From: Piscinibacter defluvii
GTDB taxonomy: Bacteria; Pseudomonadota; Gammaproteobacteria; Burkholderiales; Burkholderiaceae_C
Direction: 5' to 3'
DNA: 64,000 nucleotides
Assembly (NCBI RefSeq): GCF_004011805.1
Contig: NZ_RCHJ01000014.1
Span: 1-64,000 of the forward strand
Position numbers and translations under genes: made by a program. The notes under the pieces were generated by a model. That model had not been told where the DNA came from, did no database searches, and saw only the letters and a list, made by a program, of their open reading frames with translations. Shown in pieces: positions 17,900-26,229 of this stretch (positions are counted from its first letter, which is position 1; every line of letters begins with the position of its first letter).

Positions 17900-20578
17900 A
17901 TGAGCGAAATCAGTCGGGTGGCCCTGTTCGGCAAGCTGAACCCGGTGGTCTACAAGGCCATCGAGGGCGCCACCGTGTTCTGCAAGCTGCGCGGCAACCC
18001 GTACGTGGAGCTGGTGCACTGGATCACCCAGCTGCTGGAGACCCAGGAGTCGGACCTGCAGGCGATCGTGCGGCACTACGGGCTCGACGCCTCGACGCTG
18101 GCCAAGGACGTCACCGCCACGCTGGACCGCCTGCCGCGCGGCTCCACCGCGATCTCCGACTTCTCCGAGCACATCGAGCACGCCATCCAGCAGGGCTGGG
18201 TGTATGCCACGCTGATGTTCGGCGACGCGCAGGTGCGCAGCGGCTACCTGCTGGTGGGCATCCTGAACACGCCGACGCTGCGCCACGCGCTGACCGGCAT
18301 CTCGCGCCAGTTCGAGAAGATCAAGGCCGACGACCTGTCGGACAAGCTGCCGACCATCTGCGCCAAGACCGGCGAGAGCGGCCTGGGCGCGCAGGACGGC
18401 ACCGGCGTGGGCAGCGGCGACGTCGGCGGCGAGACCGGCACGATGGCCCCGGCCGCGCTGGGCAAGCAGGAGGCGCTGAAGAAGTTCTGCGTCGACCTGA
18501 CCGCGCGTGCGCTCGAGGGCAAGATGGACCCGGTGACCGGGCGCGACGAGGAGATCCGCCAGATCGTCGACATCCTGATGCGGCGGCGCCAGAACAACCC
18601 CATCCTCACCGGCGAGGCCGGCGTGGGCAAGACGGCGGTGGTGGAGGGCTTCGCGCAGCGCCTGGCGCGCGGCGACGTGCCGCCGCAGCTGCAGGGCGTC
18701 TCGCTGCTGAGCCTGGACATCGGCCTGCTGCAGGCCGGCGCCTCGATGAAGGGCGAGTTCGAGCAGCGCCTGCGCCAGGTGATCGACGAGGTGCAGGCGA
18801 GCCCGAAGCCGATCATCATGTTCATCGACGAGGTGCACACGCTGGTGGGCGCGGGCGGCGCGGCCGGCACCGGCGACGCGGCCAACCTGCTCAAGCCGGC
18901 GCTCGCGCGCGGCACGCTGCGCACCATCGGCGCCACCACCTGGGCCGAGTACAAGAAGTACATCGAGAAGGACCCGGCGCTGACGCGGCGCTTCCAGGTC
19001 GTGCAGGTGCCCGAGCCCGACGAGCACAAGGCGATCCTGATGCTGCGCGGCGTGGCCAGCGTGCTCGAGAAGCACCACCGCGTGCAGCTGCTCGACGAGG
19101 CCATCGAGGCCGCCGTCAAGCTCTCGCACCGCTACATCCCGGCGCGCCAGCTGCCCGACAAGGCGGTCAGCCTGCTCGACACCGCCTGCGCCCGGGTGGC
19201 GATCAGCCAGCACGCGATCCCCGCCGAGGTCGAGGACTCGCGCCGCCGCATCGAGGCGCTCGAGGTCGAGCAGGCGATCATCGGCCGCGAGGCGGCGGTC
19301 GGGATCGACGTCGCGGCGCGTGCGGCGGACGTGGAATCCAAGCTCGCCGCCGAGCATGAGCGCCTGGCCGGCCTGGAGGCGCGCTGGCACGACGAGAAGG
19401 CGCTGGTGGACAAGGTGCTGGCACTGCGTGCCCAGCTGCGCGGCGACGACCAGCCGGTGGACGCGCCGCACCCCGACGCGGCGCCCGACCGCGACAAGCT
19501 GCTCGCGCAGCTGCGCGCCGAGCAGGACAAGCTGGCCGCGCTGCAGGGTGATGCGCCGCTGATCATGCCCTCGGTGGACGCGCAGGCGGTGGCCTCGGTC
19601 GTCGCCGACTGGACCGGCATCCCGGTGGGCCGCATGGTCAAGAACGAGCTCAAGGCCATCCTCGAGCTCGGCGCCACGCTGGGCAAGCGCGTGATCGGTC
19701 AGCAGCACGGCCTGGACATGATCGCGCGGCGCATCCAGACCTCGCGCGCGCGGCTGGACAACCCGAACAAGCCGATCGGCGTGTTCATGCTGTGCGGCAC
19801 CTCGGGCGTCGGCAAGACCGAGACCGCGCTGGCGCTGGCCGAGGCGCTGTACGGCGGCGAGCAGAACGTCATCACGATCAACATGAGCGAGTACCAGGAG
19901 GCGCACACCGTCTCCACGCTCAAGGGTGCGCCGCCGGGCTACGTGGGCTACGGCGAGGGCGGGGTGCTGACCGAGGCGGTGCGGCGCCGGCCCTACAGCG
20001 TGGTGCTGCTCGACGAGGTGGAGAAGGCCCACCCCGACGTGCACGAGATCTTCTTCCAGGTCTTCGACAAGGGCTGGATGGAGGACGGCGAGGGCCGGGT
20101 GATCGACTTCAAGAACACGATCATCCTGCTGACCAGCAACGCCGGCTCCGAGCTGATCATGAACATGTGCAAGGACCCGGAGCTGCTGCCCGATCCGGAG
20201 TCGCTCGCGCTGGCGCTGCAGGAACCCCTGTTGAAGGTGTTCCCGCCGGCGCTGCTCGGGCGCATCGTGACGATCCCGTACTACCCGCTGTCCGACGAGA
20301 TGCTGGGCAAGATCGTGCGGCTGCAGCTCGACCGCATCAAGCGGCGCGTGGCCGAGAACCACAAGATTCCGTTCGAGTACAGCGACGAGGCGGTCCGGCT
20401 GATCGTCAGCCGCTGCAACAACGCCGAATCGGGGGGGCGCATCATCGACGCGATCCTCACCAACACGGTGTTGCCGCGCATCTCGATCGAGTACCTGAGC
20501 CGTACGTCCGAGGGCGGCGCGCTGAAGGCGGTGCGGCTCGGCGTGGCCGAGGGCGACTTCAGCTACGCCTTCGACTGA
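17900..20578 (+). CDS. clpV: T6SS AAA+ ATPase ClpV (TssH)
   Basis: The 892-residue protein is a Clp/Hsp100 ATPase that unfolds contracted TssB/TssC sheath for reuse. A double Clp-N domain spans about 1-150. The first AAA+ module has Walker A GEAGVGKTA (about 239) and Walker B IIMFIDEVHTL. A middle coiled-coil domain lies at about 420-530. The second module has Walker A GTSGVGKTE (about 633) and VVLLDEVEKAHPD. The N-terminal helix resembling VALFGKLNPVVYKA is T6SS-specific and separates it from ClpB. GAGGAGAG precedes the ATG. All key residues are present. Confidence 0.97.
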   Translation: MSEISRVALFGKLNPVVYKAIEGATVFCKLRGNPYVELVHWITQLLETQESDLQAIVRHYGLDASTLAKDVTATLDRLPRGSTAISDFSEHIEHAIQQGWVYATLMFGDAQVRSGYLLVGILNTPTLRHALTGISRQFEKIKADDLSDKLPTICAKTGESGLGAQDGTGVGSGDVGGETGTMAPAALGKQEALKKFCVDLTARALEGKMDPVTGRDEEIRQIVDILMRRRQNNPILTGEAGVGKTAVVEGFAQRLARGDVPPQLQGVSLLSLDIGLLQAGASMKGEFEQRLRQVIDEVQASPKPIIMFIDEVHTLVGAGGAAGTGDAANLLKPALARGTLRTIGATTWAEYKKYIEKDPALTRRFQVVQVPEPDEHKAILMLRGVASVLEKHHRVQLLDEAIEAAVKLSHRYIPARQLPDKAVSLLDTACARVAISQHAIPAEVEDSRRRIEALEVEQAIIGREAAVGIDVAARAADVESKLAAEHERLAGLEARWHDEKALVDKVLALRAQLRGDDQPVDAPHPDAAPDRDKLLAQLRAEQDKLAALQGDAPLIMPSVDAQAVASVVADWTGIPVGRMVKNELKAILELGATLGKRVIGQQHGLDMIARRIQTSRARLDNPNKPIGVFMLCGTSGVGKTETALALAEALYGGEQNVITINMSEYQEAHTVSTLKGAPPGYVGYGEGGVLTEAVRRRPYSVVLLDEVEKAHPDVHEIFFQVFDKGWMEDGEGRVIDFKNTIILLTSNAGSELIMNMCKDPELLPDPESLALALQEPLLKVFPPALLGRIVTIPYYPLSDEMLGKIVRLQLDRIKRRVAENHKIPFEYSDEAVRLIVSRCNNAESGGRIIDAILTNTVLPRISIEYLSRTSEGGALKAVRLGVAEGDFSYAFD

Positions 20579-20621
20579 ACGGGTGCCTGCGGGCGCACAC
20601 TGAACCGGGGGAGACCACACC

Positions 20622-22961
20622 ATGGCCTTGGGCGGACTGCTGGGCAGCAGCTCGGACGCGGTACTGAAGATCAAGACCACCGCCGGCAGCGACAAGCTGC
20701 TGGTGCTGCGCATGGAAGGGCGCGAGGCGCTCGGCCGGCTGCCCGAATACCGGGTCGACGTGGTCGGCAACGTCGACATGATGGGCAACCCCGAGGACAT
20801 CGACGTGCACGACCTGCTCGGCACGCGCGCCAACGTCACGGTGGACCTGTTCGGCAAGCCGCGCGAGTTCAACTCGTTCATCGTGCGCATGCAGCGCGGC
20901 GAGCGGCACGGGCGTTTCGAGTCCTTCGCGATCCTGATGCGGCCCTGGCTGTGGTTCGCCACGCGCAGCCGCAACTCGATGGTGTTCCAGGACAAGAGCG
21001 TCAAGGACATCGTCTCGGAGGTGCTGAAGGTCTACAGCAGCGACTTCGAGTGGCGCCTGGCGATGCCCTCGGTCTACACCAAGCTCGAGTACGTGGTGCA
21101 GTACGAGGAGAGCGACTTCGACTTCGTCAGCCGCCTGCTCGAGGAGCACGGCATCTACTACTTCTTCGAGCACACCGACACCAAGCACACGCTGGTGCTG
21201 ATCGACGACCTGGCCAAGCACAAGAGCAAGAAGAACAGCGACGCCATCACCTGGGGCAACTCGCTCAAGACCAACCACACCATCACCGACTGGCACGTGC
21301 AGGAGGAGGTGCGATCGGTCAAGGCGACGGTGCGCGACTACGACTACCTGGCCAGCACGACGCAGATCGAGCAGACCAAGTCCGCCAAGCCGACGCAGGC
21401 CACCGCCAAGCTCGGCAGCGGCGAGGTCTACACCTTCCCGGCCGGCGTGGTGCAGGACCAGGTCAAGCCCGACGCCCAGCCCGCCGCCAGCGCCGCCACC
21501 CAGCGCGCCAAGGTGCTGATGGAGGAGCTGTTCTCGCTGCAGAAGACGGCCACCGGCCGCACCAACGCGCACGACATCGCGGTGGGCGCCACCTTCCAGG
21601 TCAAGGAGGCCGGCGGCGGCCTGCTCGGCGGCCTGCTGGGCGGCGGCGAGTCCAAGCGCGAGGGCAAGTACCTGGTCGTCTCGGCCACCTACCGCATGGA
21701 GTTCGCGGATCACGAGGCGATCGAGGACCTGAAGTCGATCAGCCGCCGGCGCGACGGCTTCGTCGCCGACGTGGTGGTGATCGACGCCGACGACACGCCG
21801 TTCCGCCCCGAGCGCATCACGCCCAAGCCGGTGATGCACGGGCCGCAGACCGCGCTGGTGGTGGGGGCCTCGGGCAACGAGATCGAGACCGACAAGCACG
21901 GCCGCGTGAAGATCCAGTTCCCCTGGGACCGCAAGGGCAAGAAGGACCAGAACAGTTCCTGCTACGTGCGCGTGGCGCAGCCGCATGCCGGCAAGTCGTT
22001 CGGCTTCTGGAGCGTGCCGCGGGTCGGACAGGAGGTGGTGGTCGACTTCATCGGCGGCGATCCGGACCGCCCGATCATCACCGGCGCGGTCTACAACGAC
22101 GCCAACCCGATCGCCTACGAGCTGCCCAAGCTCGCCACTGTCAGCGGCTGGCGCTCGCGCTCGAGCAAGGAGGGCACGCTCGAGATGTTCAACGAGCTGC
22201 GCTTCGAGGATGCGAAGGGCAAGGAGTACGTCTGGCTGCAGGCGCAGAAGGACTTCTACCGCAGCGTCAAGGAGAACGCCTTCGACATGGTGCTCAAGAA
22301 CGAGACCGTGAAGGTCAAGCTCACGCGCAAGGAAGTGATCGGCGAGAACTGGTTCATGAACGTCGGCAAGGACGTCATGCACGAGTACGGCAAGGACATG
22401 CACGTCAAGGTGGCCGGCGACATCTTCTACACCGGCGCGGCCACGCTGCAGGCCACCTTCACCAAGGACATCCAGATCAAGGGCGACGCGACCTTCGGCC
22501 TGGAGATCAAGGACAAGTTCGACGTCAAGGCCGGCGGCGACATGAAGGTCGCCGCCACCGGCGCGGTGCACCTGAAGTCCGACGACAACCTGCTGCAGCA
22601 GGCGGCGCAGAAGCTCTCGCTGAAGGCCGGCGCGGACCTGCTCGCCGAGGGCATCAACGTCAAGATCAAGGGCAGCGCCGAGGTGGTGATCGAGGGCTCG
22701 GCCGGCATCAAGCTGGTGTGCGGCGGCTCGTCGATCGCGCTGGGCCCGGCCGGCGTGGACATCGTCGGGCCGATGGTCAAGATCAACTCCGGCGGCGGCG
22801 GCGGTTCGGCCGGCTCGGCGCAGGCCGCGACCGCGGCCGCGCCCAAGGCACCCACCGAGGCCAAGAACCAGGAGGAGCTGACCTCCGGCAAGGCCACCGA
22901 CTACGACAAGCAGTTCGAGGACCCGATCGAGAAGGCCAAGGGCTCGGGCGGCGGAGCCTGA
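20622..22961 (+). CDS. vgrG: T6SS spike protein VgrG (TssI)
   Basis: The 779-residue trimeric spike protein has a gp27-like N-terminal part (about 10-390, with EESDFDFVSRLLEEHGIYYFF). A gp5 OB-fold follows at about 400-490 (HGRVKIQFPWDRKGK, VGQEVVVDFIGGDPDRP). A long beta-helical shaft with VKxxGD-type repeats reaches to about 715. The last 60 residues are Gly/Ala/Lys/Glu rich and look disordered; no toxin domain is visible there. A DUF4123 gene begins only seven bases after it, so cargo is probably loaded by a separate adaptor. Confidence 0.96.
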   Translation: MALGGLLGSSSDAVLKIKTTAGSDKLLVLRMEGREALGRLPEYRVDVVGNVDMMGNPEDIDVHDLLGTRANVTVDLFGKPREFNSFIVRMQRGERHGRFESFAILMRPWLWFATRSRNSMVFQDKSVKDIVSEVLKVYSSDFEWRLAMPSVYTKLEYVVQYEESDFDFVSRLLEEHGIYYFFEHTDTKHTLVLIDDLAKHKSKKNSDAITWGNSLKTNHTITDWHVQEEVRSVKATVRDYDYLASTTQIEQTKSAKPTQATAKLGSGEVYTFPAGVVQDQVKPDAQPAASAATQRAKVLMEELFSLQKTATGRTNAHDIAVGATFQVKEAGGGLLGGLLGGGESKREGKYLVVSATYRMEFADHEAIEDLKSISRRRDGFVADVVVIDADDTPFRPERITPKPVMHGPQTALVVGASGNEIETDKHGRVKIQFPWDRKGKKDQNSSCYVRVAQPHAGKSFGFWSVPRVGQEVVVDFIGGDPDRPIITGAVYNDANPIAYELPKLATVSGWRSRSSKEGTLEMFNELRFEDAKGKEYVWLQAQKDFYRSVKENAFDMVLKNETVKVKLTRKEVIGENWFMNVGKDVMHEYGKDMHVKVAGDIFYTGAATLQATFTKDIQIKGDATFGLEIKDKFDVKAGGDMKVAATGAVHLKSDDNLLQQAAQKLSLKAGADLLAEGINVKIKGSAEVVIEGSAGIKLVCGGSSIALGPAGVDIVGPMVKINSGGGGGSAGSAQAATAAAPKAPTEAKNQEELTSGKATDYDKQFEDPIEKAKGSGGGA

Positions 22962-22968
22962 CGCACGG

Positions 22969-23520
22969 ATGGCCACCGGCTACTCGTACGACCAGCTCAA
23001 GGCCGCGCTGTGGACCGGCGCCGGTGCGCGTGTGCACGCGCTGCTCGACGGGCGTGTCGTGCCCGGCCTGCCGGGGCTGCTCGAGCAGGCCCAGTCGCCC
23101 GGCTGGGACTGCCTGCAGCGCGGCGCGCTGTCGGCGCAGGCGGCGCGCGAGGCGGCCTACCTGGTCGAGCTCGACCCGGCGGCGCCCTTCACCGATCGGG
23201 TGCTGCGCGAGCTGCCGCGCGACTTCCCCGGCTTCGGCCTGGTGATGGTGTCCGGCCGCGCGCTGCTGCCGATGCGCGAGCACTGCCGCAGCCTCTCCGA
23301 GGTGCAGACACCCGACGGCGAGCGACGCCCCTGGCGCTGGTGGGACCCGGAGCTGCTCGAGCGCCTGCTGCCCGAGTTCTCGCCCTCGCAGCTCGACGAG
23401 CTGTTCGGCGCCGGCCAGCAGATCGTGCTGATCGGCCGGGCCGGCTGGACCTGGTTCGCGCTGCGCGACGGCGTGCTGGCGCAGGATGCGCGGCCGCTGC
23501 TGGCGGCGGCGTCGCAATGA
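22969..23520 (+). CDS. DUF4123-family T6SS adaptor/chaperone
   Basis: The 183-residue protein matches the DUF4123 pattern. An N-terminal half has WDCLQRGALSAQA and AAYLVELDPAAPFTDRVL, followed by the WRWWDPELLERLLPEF box near residue 123 and a terminal GWTWFALRDG. DUF4123 proteins (Tap/TEC) hold an effector and deliver it to the cognate VgrG. Being directly behind vgrG, it predicts that the gene downstream encodes the cargo. No signal peptide is seen. The assignment is by motif recognition only. Confidence 0.85.
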   Translation: MATGYSYDQLKAALWTGAGARVHALLDGRVVPGLPGLLEQAQSPGWDCLQRGALSAQAAREAAYLVELDPAAPFTDRVLRELPRDFPGFGLVMVSGRALLPMREHCRSLSEVQTPDGERRPWRWWDPELLERLLPEFSPSQLDELFGAGQQIVLIGRAGWTWFALRDGVLAQDARPLLAAASQ

Positions 23521-23533
23521 GTCTGCACGAACG

Positions 23534-25282
23534 ATGTTGCGACTGAGTCACGAACAGCTCGACACGCTCCAGCAGCTGCTGCTGCGCCGCCATGCGGCCG
23601 CCGTCGCGGCGGTGCTGGCCGAGGCCTGGCCGGCCGTGGTCGAGCGGCTGCAGGAGCGCTGGCCGGCCTTCGTGGAGGCAGCGCTGCAGCAGGCCCACCG
23701 CCACGAGGTGGCCGCGGTCGCCGACCTGGCGCGCTTCGCCAGCCTGTGGTGCATCTGGGGCGCCTCGTTCGCCGACAAGCCCGGCTTCGAGTGGGCGCGC
23801 GAGATCCTCGGCGATCCGCGCCGCCCGCCCGGCCTGAAGGTGCACCAGCTGCTGCACCGCACGCGCGAGGAGCTGGCGCACCAGGCGGCGCCGGCGCCAG
23901 GCGGCGCGCCGCGGGTGAGCGTGGCTCAGTTCGACGCCGCGCTCGCCGCGGTCGAGTCCGGCATGGCGACGCAGGCGGCCGCCAAGGCGGTGTTCCTCGA
24001 CGAGCCCGCCGCGCCGCCCATCGTGGCCTGCGACGTGGCGACGCTGGACCTGATGGTCGCCGAGGCCGAGATCCTCGAGTACCGGCTTGCTGGCGGCGTG
24101 TGGCAGCGCGTGCCGGCGCCCAAGCTCGGCCTGCCGGCGCTGCAGTGGAGCCGCGCGCCCGACGAACCGGCGGTGTTCGCGGTGCCCAGCCACCCGTTGC
24201 GCGGCGGCACGGCGGCGCGCCTGAACCTGCGTGTCACGCCGCAGGCGGTGTGCGACCCGCGTGTGCACCCCGAGGTGCTGCACGTCTCGCCGCAGGGCCG
24301 GCTGGCCTGGAAGGGCCGCGACGCGGCGCGCCTGAGCCTGGCGCTGTACGCCGCGCCGCCGGAGCCGACCGACCCGAAGCTCGGGCCCGACGGCATCGCC
24401 GCGCGCAGTGCGCCGGAGAAGCACCAGGTGCAGGTCGCCTCCTGCGGGCTGCGCGACGCGGGGGCGCCGTTCGGCGCTGTCTCGATCGGCTTGAGGGTCG
24501 TGCCGGCGCAGCAGTGCAAGGTCGAGCTGCGGCACGGCGCCTTCCCGACGCTGAGCTGGCCGAACCCGCCCAGCGGCGAGGCGCCCGGCGCCACGGCCTG
24601 CCAGCTCGAGGCCGACGGCCGCCCGGTCGACGCGCCGGCCTGGCAGCGTGCCTGGGCGCAGCTGCCCGGCCAGTTCCGCGCCGGGCTGGAGAAGCTGTTC
24701 AACGCCTGGGCGCGCCAGGTCGAGCAGCCGCGGCTGGAGGTCGAGGCCTCGCCGCTGGTCGGCCAGGCCGCGCTCACCTGGGGCTGGCGCCGCAGCGCGG
24801 CCGACGCGGTGGCGATGCGCACCGAAGGCCGTGTCGACCTGCTGGCGTGTGCGCTCGACCTGCGCCTCGCCGGCGAGCTGGTGCAAGAAGGCGCGCGGGC
24901 CCGCATCGTGCTCGCCTGCAAGGGCCGCAGCGAACTGCGCCTGGACGTGGCGCAGCTCGGTGACGAGGCCGAGGAGGGCCATGGCCTGGCGGCGGTCAAG
25001 CGGGCCTGGCGCTTCCCCTTCACGCTCGACGTCGAGCCGCTGGCCGGCGGCGGCATCGCGATGCTGCAGGCCGTGCCGCAGCCCGACGCCCTGCTCGGTG
25101 CGCTGGCCGGCGAATGCGGCCTGCGCCCGCGCCCGGACGGCAAGGGCCTGCAGTGGCATTTCGGCATGACGGTCGAGCCGGCACAGGTGGCGCTGGCCTG
25201 CGTCGACCCGCTGCTCGGCACGAACCGCACGCAGCGCACGCTGCTGGGTGCCATGCCGCTGGTGGACTGGAGTGCCGGGTGA
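23534..25282 (+). CDS. Unrecognised 582-residue T6SS-linked protein, candidate cargo
   Basis: I do not recognise a family. The frame extends upstream to 23486, but the ATG at 23534 avoids overlap with the DUF4123 gene. The first 80 residues are helical (LSHEQLDTLQQLLLRRHA). Then comes a tryptophan-rich segment, ASLWCIWGASFADKPGFEWA, followed by GDPRRPPGLKVHQLLHRTREELAH. The remaining 450 residues look like a mixed beta-rich protein without membrane segments or clear catalytic motif. The position right after vgrG and DUF4123 suggests an effector or an evolved structural accessory. The next gene might then be its partner. Confidence 0.7.
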   Translation: MLRLSHEQLDTLQQLLLRRHAAAVAAVLAEAWPAVVERLQERWPAFVEAALQQAHRHEVAAVADLARFASLWCIWGASFADKPGFEWAREILGDPRRPPGLKVHQLLHRTREELAHQAAPAPGGAPRVSVAQFDAALAAVESGMATQAAAKAVFLDEPAAPPIVACDVATLDLMVAEAEILEYRLAGGVWQRVPAPKLGLPALQWSRAPDEPAVFAVPSHPLRGGTAARLNLRVTPQAVCDPRVHPEVLHVSPQGRLAWKGRDAARLSLALYAAPPEPTDPKLGPDGIAARSAPEKHQVQVASCGLRDAGAPFGAVSIGLRVVPAQQCKVELRHGAFPTLSWPNPPSGEAPGATACQLEADGRPVDAPAWQRAWAQLPGQFRAGLEKLFNAWARQVEQPRLEVEASPLVGQAALTWGWRRSAADAVAMRTEGRVDLLACALDLRLAGELVQEGARARIVLACKGRSELRLDVAQLGDEAEEGHGLAAVKRAWRFPFTLDVEPLAGGGIAMLQAVPQPDALLGALAGECGLRPRPDGKGLQWHFGMTVEPAQVALACVDPLLGTNRTQRTLLGAMPLVDWSAG

Positions 25283-25319
25283 CTGACGGCCCCCACGCTC
25301 GCGGCTGTGCCGCTCCTCG

Positions 25320-25361
25320 GCCCCCAGGGCCACGAAGGAGCCCCTTCGTGGCCCTGGGGGC
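25320..25361. repeat. Perfect 19-bp inverted repeat inside the T6SS operon
   Basis: Arms at 25320-25338 and 25343-25361 are perfectly complementary with a four-base loop (AGCC). They sit in the 112-base gap between two T6SS-linked genes. Flanking text (CCCCCACGCTCGC on the left; CCCTTGGGGCGGCCCGGCG on the right) resembles a dispersed intergenic repeat I know from Burkholderiales genomes. A shorter outer pair, GCCGCTC (near 25309) and GAGCGGC (near 25386), may extend the structure. There is no T-run, so it is not a simple intrinsic terminator. Confidence 0.85.
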
Positions 25362-25394
25362 GCATGCCGCCCTTGGGGCGGCCCGGCGAGCGGC

Positions 25395-26198
25395 ATGATG
25401 GACCGCCTGATGCTGCTCCAGCTCGAAAGCGCCGGCTGCGCCGTCGAGGCGCTGGTCAACGGCCTGCCGGTGGTGGCGCTGCCGACCGCCGGTGGGCGCG
25501 CCTGCCTGGCGGTGCACGAGTTCATCGTGGCCGGGCGCAACCGGCTCGGGCTGCGTGCCGGCCTGCCCGCCACCGGCCTGGCCGTTGGCGCGCAGCCGCG
25601 CGTGGCGGTGGGGCCGACCTGGGCGCGGGCCCGGCTGGTGCTGGCACGTGCCGGGCAATCGGCCGGCGACCCGGCCGCACGTGTGCTGGGCAGCGTCGAC
25701 TGGGCCGTCGAGGAGGGCCAGGCCTACGAGGCGCCGGTCGGCCGCGAGCTCGAGCTCGACCTGCCGGTCAGCTTCCCGCGCTGGCGCTGGCTGGATGCGC
25801 CGCCGGTGCCGGTCAACCCGGTGACGCAGCGGCAGATCGTCGAGTTCCTGCAGGGCCTGGCCGTCGAACTCGGGCGCGGCAACCCGGAGCCGCTGCTGGC
25901 GGCCGCGCGGCTGCGCTTCGAGGAGATCGCGCTGGCCTACCAGTCCTCCGCGGCCGACGCGATGCAGCGATTCCGCGCGCACCTGCAGGGCCTGTTCGAG
26001 CGCAAGGCGCTGAAGATCGTGCCGCCGCAGGCCGAGACCACGCTGCTGCGGCCGGTGGCCGACGGGCGTCTGATCGAATGCCTGGACCCCCTTGGCGCCC
26101 CCGTGCTGCACACGCAGAATGACGACGCCTCCATCGGCAACCAGTCCTGGCCGATCCGGCTGGCGATGGTCGAAGGCAAGATCTACGTGCTGCGCTGA
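25395..26198 (+). CDS. Unrecognised 267-residue T6SS-linked protein
   Basis: Function not recognised. It begins MMDRLMLLQLESAGCAVEAL (ATG at 25395 or 25398) and is hydrophobic but without a clear membrane helix. A WRWLDAPPVPVNPVTQRQI segment lies near 132-150. Two helices follow (FLQGLAVELGRG; LRFEEIALAYQSSAADAMQRF), and it ends with a beta-rich RLAMVEGKIYVLR. The preceding hairpin repeat runs almost into the start codon and leaves no good ribosome site. It could be an immunity or partner protein for the gene upstream, or an accessory of the FHA protein downstream. Confidence 0.65.
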   Translation: MMDRLMLLQLESAGCAVEALVNGLPVVALPTAGGRACLAVHEFIVAGRNRLGLRAGLPATGLAVGAQPRVAVGPTWARARLVLARAGQSAGDPAARVLGSVDWAVEEGQAYEAPVGRELELDLPVSFPRWRWLDAPPVPVNPVTQRQIVEFLQGLAVELGRGNPEPLLAAARLRFEEIALAYQSSAADAMQRFRAHLQGLFERKALKIVPPQAETTLLRPVADGRLIECLDPLGAPVLHTQNDDASIGNQSWPIRLAMVEGKIYVLR

Positions 26199-26229
26199 GC
26201 GGGCCCCGACCGAGCGAAGGAATGAACCC

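Noticed and set aside
17795-21010. 1071-residue minus-strand frame across clpV
   Set aside because: It is an antisense shadow of clpV/vgrG with no recognisable protein features.
23486-23533. Upstream ATG for the 582-residue protein
   Set aside because: It would overlap the DUF4123 gene by 35 bases and adds an Arg-rich stretch typical of out-of-frame reading.
25320-25361. Hairpin as an ordinary intrinsic terminator
   Set aside because: There is no T-run after the stem and operon genes continue downstream on the same strand.
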